NCBI GenBank assembly: GCA_963726755.1
Contig: CAVSDB010000002.1
Coordinates: 294,673 to 358,672 of the forward strand
Direction: 5' to 3'
Length of the DNA: 64,000 nucleotides
Source: DATKIY01 sp963726755
GTDB lineage: Bacteria > Actinomycetota > Actinomycetes > JAHEKZ01
Each line of letters opens with the position of its first letter. The stretch's first letter is position 1. A program made the translations under genes and the position numbers. A model generated the notes under the pieces. It did not search any database. It saw only the letters and a program-made list of their open reading frames with translations, and was not told the origin of the DNA. Shown here in pieces: positions 7,039 through 15,605 of the stretch.

Positions 7039-9203
7039 ACCGGGGTCGACTCTCGTTCAGGCTCTTCCCGAATTGCCTCATGGGGCTCGACGAACAGCGC
7101 ACGAGCCGCCCATCCAGGCAGCCACCAGTTCCATCGGTCGAGCAGTGACACCAATGCAGGGACCAGCAGGGCACGGACCACGGTGGCGTCCAGCAGAATC
7201 CCAACGCCCAGAGCCGTGGCGAACACCTTGATGTCGGTTCCAGGGGACGACGCGAGTGCCATGAACGCAAAGAACAAGATGAGTGCAGCTCCGGTGACCA
7301 GGCGTCCAGTGCGACCAAGACCCTGGACGACCGCCTGTTTCGTGCTCCCCGTGTCGTCGTACTCCTCGCGCATACGCGACAAGATGAAGACCTCGTAGTC
7401 CATTGAGAGGCCGAACAGGAAAGCGAAGATCAGCACTGGCAGCCAGAACGTCACCGACCCGGTCGCGGAGATACCGAAGACCGCCTCTGAGCCGTGCCCG
7501 TCCTGCCAGAACCACACCACCGCACCGAACGTCGCAGCCACCGAGGCGATGTTCAGCAGGACCGCCTTGGCCGGCAACACAAGGGAGCGGAAGGCGCGCG
7601 CGAGCAGCAGGAATGTCACCAACGCGATGATGCCGAGCACCAATGGGAAGTTTCCGTAGACCGCGTCGATGTAGTCCAACACAATCGCACCAGCTCCAGC
7701 GACTCCCACGAACCCAGCGACCGACTGGTTCGCCGTCGTCACTCGCTCGACGACTTGGGCACCCTCGCTGTCAACGGTCTCTTCGGTCGGAATCACTAGT
7801 GAGATAGCGGAGGTGTCAGTGCGCCACTGGTCGGTGTCAGGCGCCATCGCCGCCGCCACACCGCTGACCTTGAGACTGTTCGCCACGATCTCGTCGGCGG
7901 ACGCGGCTATGGAATCAGCATCACTCCCGTCGTTGAGCACCTCCATCGGCGAGATCACGCCGGTTGGCACGCCGCCCGCCTGCAAGGTCTGTAACCCCTC
8001 GTACGCCGGCCCGCCGGAGGCCAGCGAATCGGTCTGGGCCAGCCCGATCTTGATACCGAAGAGCGGGAGGATCAGCACGATCAAGATGGCGCAGGCGACG
8101 CCAGCTGCCCACCACCGATGACGCACGACCAAACCGGCCCAAGACGCCCACGCTCGGGAAGCCTTGTTCTCATGACGAATCTTCGGCCAGTCGACACGAG
8201 GTCCAAGACCTCCCAGGATCGCCGGTAGCAGGGTTAGCGCCACGAGAGTGCTGACGATTGGGATGAGCATCCCTCCCAGGCCCATGCTCCGCAGGAAGGG
8301 GACCGGGATTACGAGCAAGGCCATGAGGCTGATCGCGACAGTTCCAGCACTCGACACGACAGCCCTGCCCGCCGTATTCATGGCGATCGTCACCGCTTCG
8401 TGGTTCTCCCGCCCATGTTCGCGTTCCTCGCGCCATCGAGTCACGATCAACAGGGAGTAGTCGACAGCCACACCGAGACCGACCAAAGCAATCAGGAACT
8501 GGACGATGAAACTGACGTCCATGACATAGGTCATGAGGAGAACGAGGGTGAACGTCGTGAGAATCGAAACCGCAGCAATAACAAGAGGTACCAGGGCCAG
8601 GAAAGATGCGAACAGGAAGAGCAGAACAGCAAGTGCGCCTAGAGCCCCGAGCAGCGTTTCGGCCAAAACGCTCGGTGCCCCCGTGTCGGAGGACTCGCCC
8701 GCCGCCAACATGTCGTAACTCGTCAACTGCCACGTGATGTCACTGTTCGCGGCGGCGTTGTCGAGGATCGGTTGGATCGCCTCACTGGTAAGCGGCGTAG
8801 TGAAGTCAACTGGTGGCGGTGCGAAGACCAGTGCATACGTCGTGCGACCGTCCTCGCTGAGGAAGACGGGGTCCTTGGTCTGCGCGTAGTCAGTGAGCCG
8901 CAGTTCGGGGTGTTCGGTGGCAATCTGATTGAAGACCTTGGTGATCTCGGGCATCGCCTCGCGAGCCGTTGTTCCGTCGGGCACCGTCGCGATCGGAATG
9001 AACGGTTGGGTGCTACCGCCGTTGCCGTACTCCTCGAGAATCTGCTTCGAGGTCTCGTACCCGGGTTGGCCGGGTAGTGAAAAGTCAACGGTCAGTCGCT
9101 CCGTCGCCTTGCTGGACGCGAACACCCCGACAGCGAACATCAGCGCCCAGAACAGCATCACCCACCGGCGATGACGCAACACAAAACCCGACAGACGAAG
9201 CAT
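7035..9203 (-). CDS. MMPL/RND-superfamily transporter
   Basis: Membrane transporter of 722 residues with the duplicated MMPL architecture: one N-terminal membrane helix (RRWVMLFWALMFAVGVFA), a periplasmic domain, six helices with GVAVDYSLLIVTRWREE, a second periplasmic domain, and six more helices with GLSMDYEVFILSRMREEY and GRTGRLVTGAALILFFAF. Homologues export lipids or small molecules using the proton gradient; the substrate here is unknown. TAGCCT lies exactly six bases upstream of the ATG at 9203, so the start is well supported and the mRNA is probably leaderless. No partner gene is adjacent. Confidence 0.92.
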   Translation of the reverse strand: MLRLSGFVLRHRRWVMLFWALMFAVGVFASSKATERLTVDFSLPGQPGYETSKQILEEYGNGGSTQPFIPIATVPDGTTAREAMPEITKVFNQIATEHPELRLTDYAQTKDPVFLSEDGRTTYALVFAPPPVDFTTPLTSEAIQPILDNAAANSDITWQLTSYDMLAAGESSDTGAPSVLAETLLGALGALAVLLFLFASFLALVPLVIAAVSILTTFTLVLLMTYVMDVSFIVQFLIALVGLGVAVDYSLLIVTRWREEREHGRENHEAVTIAMNTAGRAVVSSAGTVAISLMALLVIPVPFLRSMGLGGMLIPIVSTLVALTLLPAILGGLGPRVDWPKIRHENKASRAWASWAGLVVRHRWWAAGVACAILIVLILPLFGIKIGLAQTDSLASGGPAYEGLQTLQAGGVPTGVISPMEVLNDGSDADSIAASADEIVANSLKVSGVAAAMAPDTDQWRTDTSAISLVIPTEETVDSEGAQVVERVTTANQSVAGFVGVAGAGAIVLDYIDAVYGNFPLVLGIIALVTFLLLARAFRSLVLPAKAVLLNIASVAATFGAVVWFWQDGHGSEAVFGISATGSVTFWLPVLIFAFLFGLSMDYEVFILSRMREEYDDTGSTKQAVVQGLGRTGRLVTGAALILFFAFMALASSPGTDIKVFATALGVGILLDATVVRALLVPALVSLLDRWNWWLPGWAARALFVEPHEAIREEPERESTPV

Positions 9204-9209
9204 CCGGGC

Positions 9210-9215
9210 AGGCTA
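9210..9215 (-). promoter_or_regulatory. -10 box of leaderless MMPL promoter
   Basis: TAGCCT on the minus strand, six bases before the ATG at 9203. Confidence 0.6.
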
Positions 9216-9247
9216 ACCGATCTTGATTGTGGGTGCTCGTCGGTGAA

Positions 9248-10204
9248 CTACCCGTCGGCTGGAATGGTTCCCAACCGGCCGGCTTGGAAGTCCTCGAATG
9301 CCTGAATTAGCTCGGCCTTCGTGTTCATCACGAACGGCCCGTACGCCGCGACCGGTTCACGGATCGGCTGGCCGCCGAGCAAGATGACGTCCAACGCGCT
9401 GACCCGGCTGTCCTGAACCGCATCAGCGGCAATGGTCAGTGCGCCACCAGCGCCGAACACCGCCAGTTGACCGCTGGTGAGTGGTCGTTGCTCACTCCCG
9501 ACAGTTCCTGACCCCGACAGTGCGTAGGCGAGGGCATTGAAGTCTTCGCGCCACGGCAGGGTGAGTGAGGCGCCGGGAGCGATGGTCGCGTGAACCATCG
9601 TGATCGGCGTGTACGTCGAACCCGGTCCCTCGTGGTGGGCCAACTCTCCAGCGATGAGTCGCAGCAGCGCACCGCCATCGTCAGAACGAAGCAGCGTCAC
9701 CTTACTTGCAGTGATGTCTTGGTAGCGCGGTTCGATCAATTTCTTGCTGCGAGGCAGATTCACCCACAACTGCAGCCCGTGGAACAGGCCGCCGCTGACG
9801 ACAAGGTGTTCCGGCGGTTTCTCGATGTGAAGGATGCCACCGCCGGCCGTCATCCATTGGGTCGCCCCGTTCCCGATGAGCCCACCGCCGCCGTGCGAGT
9901 CCTGGTGCTCCATCAAGCCGTCGATCATGTACGTCACCGTCTCGAAGCCACGGTGCGGATGCCAAGCAGTTCCCTTGGGCTCTCCAGGGGCGTACTCAAC
10001 TTCGCCCATCTGATCCATGTGAATGAAGGGGTCGAGCGCAGCTAGGTCTACGCCTGCGAAGGCCCGTCGCACGGGGAACCCCTCGCCTTCGAAACCTCGT
10101 GGTGCGGTTGTGACAGACACCACTGGTCGATCGACTGTCGAACCAGGAGCTGGGGCAGCGACTCGTGGCAGGGTTAGGACGTCATCGACGGTGACAGCAG
10201 GCAT
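9248..10204 (-). CDS. Pirin family protein (cupin)
   Basis: Two-cupin pirin of 318 residues. The metal site is intact: HPHRGFETVTYMIDG provides two histidines, and TAGGGILHIEKP the third histidine and the glutamate. Bacterial pirins have been linked to quercetin 2,3-dioxygenase activity or to transcription and metabolic control; the activity here cannot be read from sequence. The N-terminal segment VTTAPRGFEGEGFPVRRAF is typical. The gene is divergent from the homocysteine methyltransferase gene across a 92-base spacer. Confidence 0.92.
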   Translation of the reverse strand: MPAVTVDDVLTLPRVAAPAPGSTVDRPVVSVTTAPRGFEGEGFPVRRAFAGVDLAALDPFIHMDQMGEVEYAPGEPKGTAWHPHRGFETVTYMIDGLMEHQDSHGGGGLIGNGATQWMTAGGGILHIEKPPEHLVVSGGLFHGLQLWVNLPRSKKLIEPRYQDITASKVTLLRSDDGGALLRLIAGELAHHEGPGSTYTPITMVHATIAPGASLTLPWREDFNALAYALSGSGTVGSEQRPLTSGQLAVFGAGGALTIAADAVQDSRVSALDVILLGGQPIREPVAAYGPFVMNTKAELIQAFEDFQAGRLGTIPADG

Positions 10205-10296
10205 GACGTGGACAACCCTTCCCCAACATCACCTATTCCACGTCCCGGTATTATCAGAGTCGAGAACCTGCCCTAACTACTCCGGACGAAGGCCCG

Positions 10297-11187
10297 ATGA
10301 ATCGAGTTACTCAACTGCTCAACGGACGCAAGACCGCCATGCTCGACGGCGGTATGGGCACGCTGCTGCAGGATCACGGGTTGACTGACGGTGCCCCAGG
10401 CGAGCTCTGGAACGTCGATCGTCCCGACACCATCGAGAAGATCCATCGGGAGTACGCCGCAGCAGGTGCGGAGATCCTGACCACCAATACCTTCGGTGGC
10501 ACCCGTCCGCGGCTCGATATGCACGGCATTGGCGACCGCGTCCACGAACTCAATGCAGCCGCAGGCGCTCGCGCGCGGACCGTTGCCGACGAGACTGGCA
10601 CTTTAGTCGCAGGAGACCTCGGACCTACCGGTGAGTTGCTGGCGCCGATGGGCACGATGGAGGTCGCGGACGCTCAAGCCCTATTCGAGGAACAGCTGCG
10701 CGGGCTTGTCGAGGGCGGAATCGACCTGGTCCTCATTGAAACGATGAGTGACCTGTCAGAGGTCCAAGCTGCCGTGCTGGCTGCCCAGTCGGTTGTGCCG
10801 GACCTTCCGATCGTCGTCACGATGAGTTTCGACACCAACCTGCACACCATGATGGGCGTCTCGCCTGCCGCCGCTGTAGTAGCGATCGCGGAGTTTGGGG
10901 CGGACGCGGCGGGCGCCAACTGCGGCCGGGGGCCCGGTGAGATGGAAATCATCATGGGACAGATGGCAGACGCCCGGCCCGAGGGAGTTCTCCTTGTCTC
11001 GCAGTCGAACGCCGGCCTGCCGCACTTGGTGGGTGACCGTTTCGAGTACGACGCAAAGCCTGACGCTATGGCCACGCACGCTCAGCATCTGCGTCTTGCG
11101 GGTGTTGAGTTGGTCGGCGCCTGTTGCGGTTCCGAGCCGGAACACATCGCGGCTATGCACGAAGCGTTGCTGCTGATCGCTGACTGA
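10297..11187 (+). CDS. Homocysteine S-methyltransferase family protein
   Basis: Zinc-dependent methyltransferase domain of 296 residues, a complete stand-alone (beta/alpha)8 barrel. Evidence: N-terminal MLDGGMGTLLQDHG, TNTFGGTRPRLD, and the three zinc cysteines in GANCGRG and GACCGS. The family transfers a methyl group to homocysteine from donors such as S-methylmethionine, betaine or, in MetH, methyl-cobalamin. Without cobalamin domains it is not a full MetH; the methyl donor is unknown. The gene converges with the P450 gene and the two overlap by 35 bases. Confidence 0.9.
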   Translation: MNRVTQLLNGRKTAMLDGGMGTLLQDHGLTDGAPGELWNVDRPDTIEKIHREYAAAGAEILTTNTFGGTRPRLDMHGIGDRVHELNAAAGARARTVADETGTLVAGDLGPTGELLAPMGTMEVADAQALFEEQLRGLVEGGIDLVLIETMSDLSEVQAAVLAAQSVVPDLPIVVTMSFDTNLHTMMGVSPAAAVVAIAEFGADAAGANCGRGPGEMEIIMGQMADARPEGVLLVSQSNAGLPHLVGDRFEYDAKPDAMATHAQHLRLAGVELVGACCGSEPEHIAAMHEALLLIAD

Positions 11188-12280
11188 CAGACAGATCGAC
11201 ACTCGATCTCACGAGCACCCGCCTCGGCGCTCGAAACGACAACAGGTCGATCATTGGCGGTTCAAGTTCCACAGCTTCCAGTTCAGGCAGAAACCTTGCC
11301 GCGGCTTCAAGTGCAACCCTTGCTTCCATCCGGGCAAGGCGTGCACCCAGACACCGGTGAACGCCAATTCCGAAAGCGAGATCGGGCGACGCGCCAGTCC
11401 CCGTGAGTTTGAGCAGCACACTGGCTCCGCTGGGCACTGCCACGCTGCCGATGACTGCCGGCCGTGACACGAAGCGACGCCAGGTTGGAACCGAAGAGTC
11501 TTCTTGCAGCGCCTGTTCAACGACGGCTTCGGCCAACTCCGGACGATCCCCTAACGTGCGCCAAAGTTCGGGGTCCTGCAGAGTTCGCCAAATGACGGTC
11601 GACACCAATTGAGCCGTCGTCTCTTGGCCGGCGATCAGCAGGAAGTAGCCGATTGCGCAGATCTCTTCGTCCGTCAGCGCAAGTCCCACGAGTTCGGCGA
11701 AGAAGGCCGAGCCTTGACCACTACGTGCTGCTTCGGTCAGGGTCCGCAGCCACGCGTAAAAGCGCGCAGCGCTGTCAGCGAGTACCTCTTGCCGACCGGA
11801 ATCCGGTCGGCCCCAGAAGAGTTCAAGTGAGTCGATGCTCCATCGCTTGAGTTGTGGGATGTCGACGTCCTCGACACCCAGCAACTCGAGCAGTACCAGG
11901 GCCGGTACCTCGCCAATTGCTGCCGGGACCAGATCGACGGTCTCCCCCGACGCGAGGTGAGCCGCGGCGCGTTGAAATCGATCCTCGTTCAGTAAGCGGG
12001 TCAAGGACTGAGCAGCGAGTACTCGGCTTGGGCTGAAGTAGCCAGCCACAGTCTGACGAATCACCCGATGGGTGTCAGAGGCGTTGTTTGCGAGAGTGGG
12101 AGGAAGTGCAAAACCGACGGACGTCAAAGTGCGCAACGCCTCGACACCGATGGGCGTGAACGCAGTGAGCGCGTTGTCGGGGCGATAGGTTTCGGGGTCG
12201 AGCAACACCTGACGGACGTCGTCGGGATCTTCGACAACCCACATGCCGTGCGACGGATCAAAGTGCGTCGGCTGGTTCAC
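11153..12280 (-). CDS. Cytochrome P450 in the biotin operon, without a canonical ExxR motif
   Basis: Heme monooxygenase-like protein of about 375 residues. It has the I-helix oxygen-activation motif AGQETT and the heme-binding loop AFGIGVHRCLG with the cysteine thiolate ligand. The K-helix, normally ExxR, reads EQALQEDSSV; both the Glu and the Arg positions appear to be Gln. The GTG at 12280 overlaps the bioD stop (GTGA), so it is the last, translationally coupled gene of the bio operon. That suggests a role in biotin or pimelate chemistry, as for Bacillus BioI (CYP107H), but sequence similarity to BioI is not obvious. The substrate is unknown. Confidence 0.9.
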   Translation of the reverse strand: MNQPTHFDPSHGMWVVEDPDDVRQVLLDPETYRPDNALTAFTPIGVEALRTLTSVGFALPPTLANNASDTHRVIRQTVAGYFSPSRVLAAQSLTRLLNEDRFQRAAAHLASGETVDLVPAAIGEVPALVLLELLGVEDVDIPQLKRWSIDSLELFWGRPDSGRQEVLADSAARFYAWLRTLTEAARSGQGSAFFAELVGLALTDEEICAIGYFLLIAGQETTAQLVSTVIWRTLQDPELWRTLGDRPELAEAVVEQALQEDSSVPTWRRFVSRPAVIGSVAVPSGASVLLKLTGTGASPDLAFGIGVHRCLGARLARMEARVALEAAARFLPELEAVELEPPMIDLLSFRAPRRVLVRSSVDLSVSQRSAATLRA

Positions 12281-12966
12281 CAGATCACGCTGTCTTCGAA
12301 CCACCAACGTGCGCTGCTGCGAAACTTATCTGGCGAGAGGATGGCCGCCCGCTCAGGGACGCGCCCAATAATCGGCACTCCCGTCATCGCAGGAAGGTCT
12401 TCGAGATTTGTCGTCTCCGCAAGGTTCGGATGGCTCGGATAGGCACCGACCACCAGACCAAGCGTCGTCAGATTCCGTGCCCGAAGGGCCTCAGCTGTCA
12501 ACGCCGCATGATTCAGCGTCCCAAGTCCGGCTCGGACGACGACAACGAAAGCCGAAGGAACCGGTAATGCCTTGGCGAGCTCGGAAAGACCGTGCCCGTC
12601 GACATCCAATCCCACGAGAAGTCCGCCAGCCCCCTCGACCAGAACGAGGTCACTGCGAGTGAGCAAATCCCCAACAGTTTCCGCGTGCTGCTTCATAGTG
12701 GGCAACGCGACACCTTCACGACGCGCGGCAGTGTCCGGTGCCAACGGATCACGCAGCCGAATCCCCTCATGCACGTCTTCGAGTCCTGACAGTCTGCGAA
12801 CTTCGTCAATGTCCCCTGGTTCATCGCGTCGCACTCCGGTTTGAGCGGGCTTGTAGACGGCGACAATGCGACGGGCTGACCAGGCGGACCCAAGCGCAGC
12901 CGTTACGACAGTCTTGCCGACTCCGGTGTCCGTGCCAGTGACGATGACGACACGAGGGATCGTCAT
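12277..12966 (-). CDS. bioD: Dethiobiotin synthetase
   Basis: ATP-dependent carboxylation of 7,8-diaminopelargonic acid to dethiobiotin. The 229-residue protein has the P-loop GTDTGVGKT at residues 11-19, YKPAQTG, and VEGAGGLLVGLD for metal and nucleotide binding. It sits between bioF and the P450, with 4-base overlaps on both sides (ATGA and GTGA), so translation is coupled along the operon. Confidence 0.96.
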   Translation of the reverse strand: MTIPRVVIVTGTDTGVGKTVVTAALGSAWSARRIVAVYKPAQTGVRRDEPGDIDEVRRLSGLEDVHEGIRLRDPLAPDTAARREGVALPTMKQHAETVGDLLTRSDLVLVEGAGGLLVGLDVDGHGLSELAKALPVPSAFVVVVRAGLGTLNHAALTAEALRARNLTTLGLVVGAYPSHPNLAETTNLEDLPAMTGVPIIGRVPERAAILSPDKFRSSARWWFEDSVIW

Positions 12967-14108
12967 GCGGCCAACTTCAGGCTTTCAAGGATTACCGCAA
13001 TTGCGTGATCCACCTCGTCGTCCGTTAGCGTCGCTCGCGCCGCCAGTCGTAGTCGACTGCTGCCATCGGGCGCCGAGGGCGGGCGGAAGACGCCGACTCG
13101 CACTCCTTGGTCACGACAGGCCGCTCCGGCGGCTACCGCGTCAGCAGGACTGGCCGCCGGTACGGACAGAACAGCACCAGCAACGGACGTCTGACCACAC
13201 GCCGTGGCCAGTCGCTGAGCAACCTCCGTCAGGCGACTCACCCGCTCGGGCTCAGCTGCCACAACTTCGAGCGCAGCTAGTGCAGCTCCTGCCGACGCTG
13301 GCGCCAAGGCGGTGTCGAAGACAAAGGTTCGCGCTCGATTGACGAGGTGATCGCGGAGCAATTCTGACCCCATGACAACTCCGCCTTGACCACCCAGCGC
13401 TTTCGACAACGTGGCAGTCACCACCACGTGGTCAGCGCCTGCGAGCCCCGACTCTGCAACGCTTCCGCGGCCTCTCCCTGTGACACCAAGACCGTGAGCC
13501 TCGTCGATCACCAGGACTCCCCCGTGGGATTGGCAAACCCTCGATAACTCTGGCAACGGAGCGGCGTCACCGAGAACGCTAAAGACCGATTCGGTGAGGA
13601 CGAGCGCACGAGGCTCCTCACGACGACTCAACAGGCGTTCAACGCTGTCGACGTCGTTGTGAGCGAAGACCTCGACGTGAGTGCGAGCCAGTCGAGTGGC
13701 ATCGATAAGCGACGCATGCGCGTGAGCATCGATAAGTATCAGGGTGCCAGGATCACTGAGAGCAGTGATCGCACCTAAGTTGGCCAGGTAGCCGGATGAG
13801 AACACCAGAGCGGAAGGCTGTTGACACCACCGCGCGAGATGCCGCTCAAGATCTTCGTGCAGTGACGTCGTACCAGTCACCAGCCGAGATCCAGTTGCGC
13901 CAGCGCCCCAGTCGCGAAGCGCTGCGACTCCGTGCTCGATGACTCGAGAGTCGCTGGATAGCCCGAGATAGTCGTTGCTCGCCAAATCAATCGTCGCCAA
14001 GTCACCACGACCACTCGACTTCTCGCGAGTGATGAGGCGGCGGCGGAGCCCACGTCCTTCTAGCGCCTCTGCTTTGCGCGATAACCAAGCCGACAGTGAT
14101 TGCGTCAT
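12963..14108 (-). CDS. bioF: 8-amino-7-oxononanoate synthase
   Basis: PLP-dependent alpha-oxoamine synthase (381 residues) that condenses pimeloyl thioester with alanine. Motifs: ASNDYLGL near the N-terminus, FSSGYLANLGA, DAHAHASLIDATRL, DEAHGLGVTGRGRG, and TATLSKALGGQGGVV with the PLP lysine. The frame is open to 14222, but the ATG at 14108 (MTQSLSAW) overlaps the bioA stop as ATGA and gives the normal length. The C-terminal domain ends RLRLAARATLTDDEVDHAI as in homologues. Confidence 0.95.
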   Translation of the reverse strand: MTQSLSAWLSRKAEALEGRGLRRRLITREKSSGRGDLATIDLASNDYLGLSSDSRVIEHGVAALRDWGAGATGSRLVTGTTSLHEDLERHLARWCQQPSALVFSSGYLANLGAITALSDPGTLILIDAHAHASLIDATRLARTHVEVFAHNDVDSVERLLSRREEPRALVLTESVFSVLGDAAPLPELSRVCQSHGGVLVIDEAHGLGVTGRGRGSVAESGLAGADHVVVTATLSKALGGQGGVVMGSELLRDHLVNRARTFVFDTALAPASAGAALAALEVVAAEPERVSRLTEVAQRLATACGQTSVAGAVLSVPAASPADAVAAGAACRDQGVRVGVFRPPSAPDGSSRLRLAARATLTDDEVDHAIAVILESLKLAA

Positions 14109-15421
14109 GCGACGACTTCTTCGATCGCACCGCTCATTGCCGAACCGATCGTGGCGAGTTGTTCGTCGGTACTGATGTACGGCGGCATCGTGTACACCAA
14201 ATCGAGGAAAGGACGGAGCCATACGCCACGATGCAGCGCTGCCTCGGTAATCGCCGCGGCGGCTGCGGGCGATTCGAGTTGGATAACCCCGACACCGCCG
14301 AGAACTCGCACCTCTTTGACACCGACCATCCCCTCGGCGGCACTGAGAGCCCCAATTAACTCACGCTCTATCCGGTGGATGTTGCCTTGCCAGTCTTGAC
14401 TGAGCAGTAGGTCGATGCTGGCGATCGAGACCGCGCAGGCTAAGGGGTTGGCCATGAACGTCGGGCCATGCATGAGCGCGCCACCCGGCCCGCCCGACAC
14501 CGTCTCGGCGATCTCCGAAGTGCACAGTGTTGCCGCCATGCTCAGGTAGCCACCGGTGAGCGCTTTGCCGACGCAAAGAATGTCAGCTGAAAGACCCGCG
14601 TGTTCCGAGGCGAACATCTCGCCGGTTCGACCGAACCCAGTCGCGATTTCGTCAAACACGAGTGCGAAGTTGTGCCGATCTGCGATCTCACGAAGTGCCC
14701 TCAAACAGTGAGGGCTGTATGCGTACATGCCACCTGCACCCTGGAGAACCGGCTCCACAATGATGCCCGCTACCGAGTCGGCGTTGCGCTCGGCAATTTC
14801 AGCAGTCGCGGCGACCCAGGATTGCAACTGGTCATCGTCAGCCGCTCGATCGAATCCTGCTGGCGGTCGAGGTGCGAAGACTTGTTCCTGCAGCGCACCG
14901 GTGAACATCGAATGCATACCCGTGACTGGGTCACATACGCTCATCGCGGCGAAGGTGTCGCCGTGATAACCACCCCGGATCGTCATCATGCGACTACGAC
15001 CCTTGTGGCCGCGCGCGAGTTGATACTGAAGTGAAAGTTTGATCGCCACTTCGACCGATACCGACCCGGAATCAGACAAGAAGACCTTCTGCAGTGGCTC
15101 GGGTGTAATCGCGACCAACCGCTCCGCCAAGGTGATGGCGGGCTCGTGCGTGAGTCCACCAAACATGACATGACTCATCGAGTTGATCTGGCTGCGAAGC
15201 GCCTGGTCGAGCACCGGGTTGCGATATCCGTGGATCATGCACCACCACGAAGCCATGGCGTCGATGGCCGTTGTCCCATCGGCAAAATACAGGACCGCAC
15301 CGTCGGCGTGTTCAACCAACCGAACCTGACCTGGATTGCTCATGGATGAATACGGATGCCAGAGCAACTCTGCGTCCCGCGCGAGTCGGCCCGATACATC
15401 GTCGCGATCGATATCAGCCAT
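14105..15421 (-). CDS. bioA: Adenosylmethionine-8-amino-7-oxononanoate aminotransferase
   Basis: PLP aminotransferase (438 residues from the ATG at 15421) converting KAPA to DAPA with SAM as amino donor. Evidence: LWHPYSSMSN at the start, WWCMIHGYRNP, the GGYHGDTFAAMSV segment, VFDEIATGFGRTG, and CVGKALTGGYLS with the PLP lysine. The start overlaps the end of bsaP by 8 bases. The MADIDRDDV start is preferred over an ATG four codons upstream because of the usual tight spacing in this operon. Confidence 0.95.
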   Translation of the reverse strand: MADIDRDDVSGRLARDAELLWHPYSSMSNPGQVRLVEHADGAVLYFADGTTAIDAMASWWCMIHGYRNPVLDQALRSQINSMSHVMFGGLTHEPAITLAERLVAITPEPLQKVFLSDSGSVSVEVAIKLSLQYQLARGHKGRSRMMTIRGGYHGDTFAAMSVCDPVTGMHSMFTGALQEQVFAPRPPAGFDRAADDDQLQSWVAATAEIAERNADSVAGIIVEPVLQGAGGMYAYSPHCLRALREIADRHNFALVFDEIATGFGRTGEMFASEHAGLSADILCVGKALTGGYLSMAATLCTSEIAETVSGGPGGALMHGPTFMANPLACAVSIASIDLLLSQDWQGNIHRIERELIGALSAAEGMVGVKEVRVLGGVGVIQLESPAAAAAITEAALHRGVWLRPFLDLVYTMPPYISTDEQLATIGSAMSGAIEEVVA

Positions 15422-15605
15422 GGCTGACCTCACCGTGGATCGAACATCTTCCGATCCATCCCGCAGGCAGCACTTGGACCTTCATCCTGCGAGCGCAGTG
15501 CGAACAGTATCGGGGCGGCTCCATACTCAGCGCCTGCAAACACAGCTGGTGTGAATCCGTGTCCAACTGTCCCCCGCAGTACCCACAAAACTGCGCACCC
15601 ATCAC
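15414..15605 (-). CDS. bsaP: Biotin synthase auxiliary protein BsaP
   Basis: Small cysteine-rich protein of 63 residues between bioB and bioA. Six cysteines are visible: C7-x2-C10, C22, C34-x2-C37 and C54. The size, cysteine pattern and position directly after bioB match the actinobacterial BsaP family (Rv1590 in Mycobacterium tuberculosis), an auxiliary protein that supports BioB. Its ATG overlaps the bioB stop (ATGA) and its end overlaps bioA, so synthesis is coupled to BioB. A general zinc-ribbon protein would be the alternative reading, but the operon context argues for BsaP. Confidence 0.87.
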   Translation of the reverse strand: MMGAQFCGYCGGQLDTDSHQLCLQALSMEPPRYCSHCARRMKVQVLPAGWIGRCSIHGEVSHG

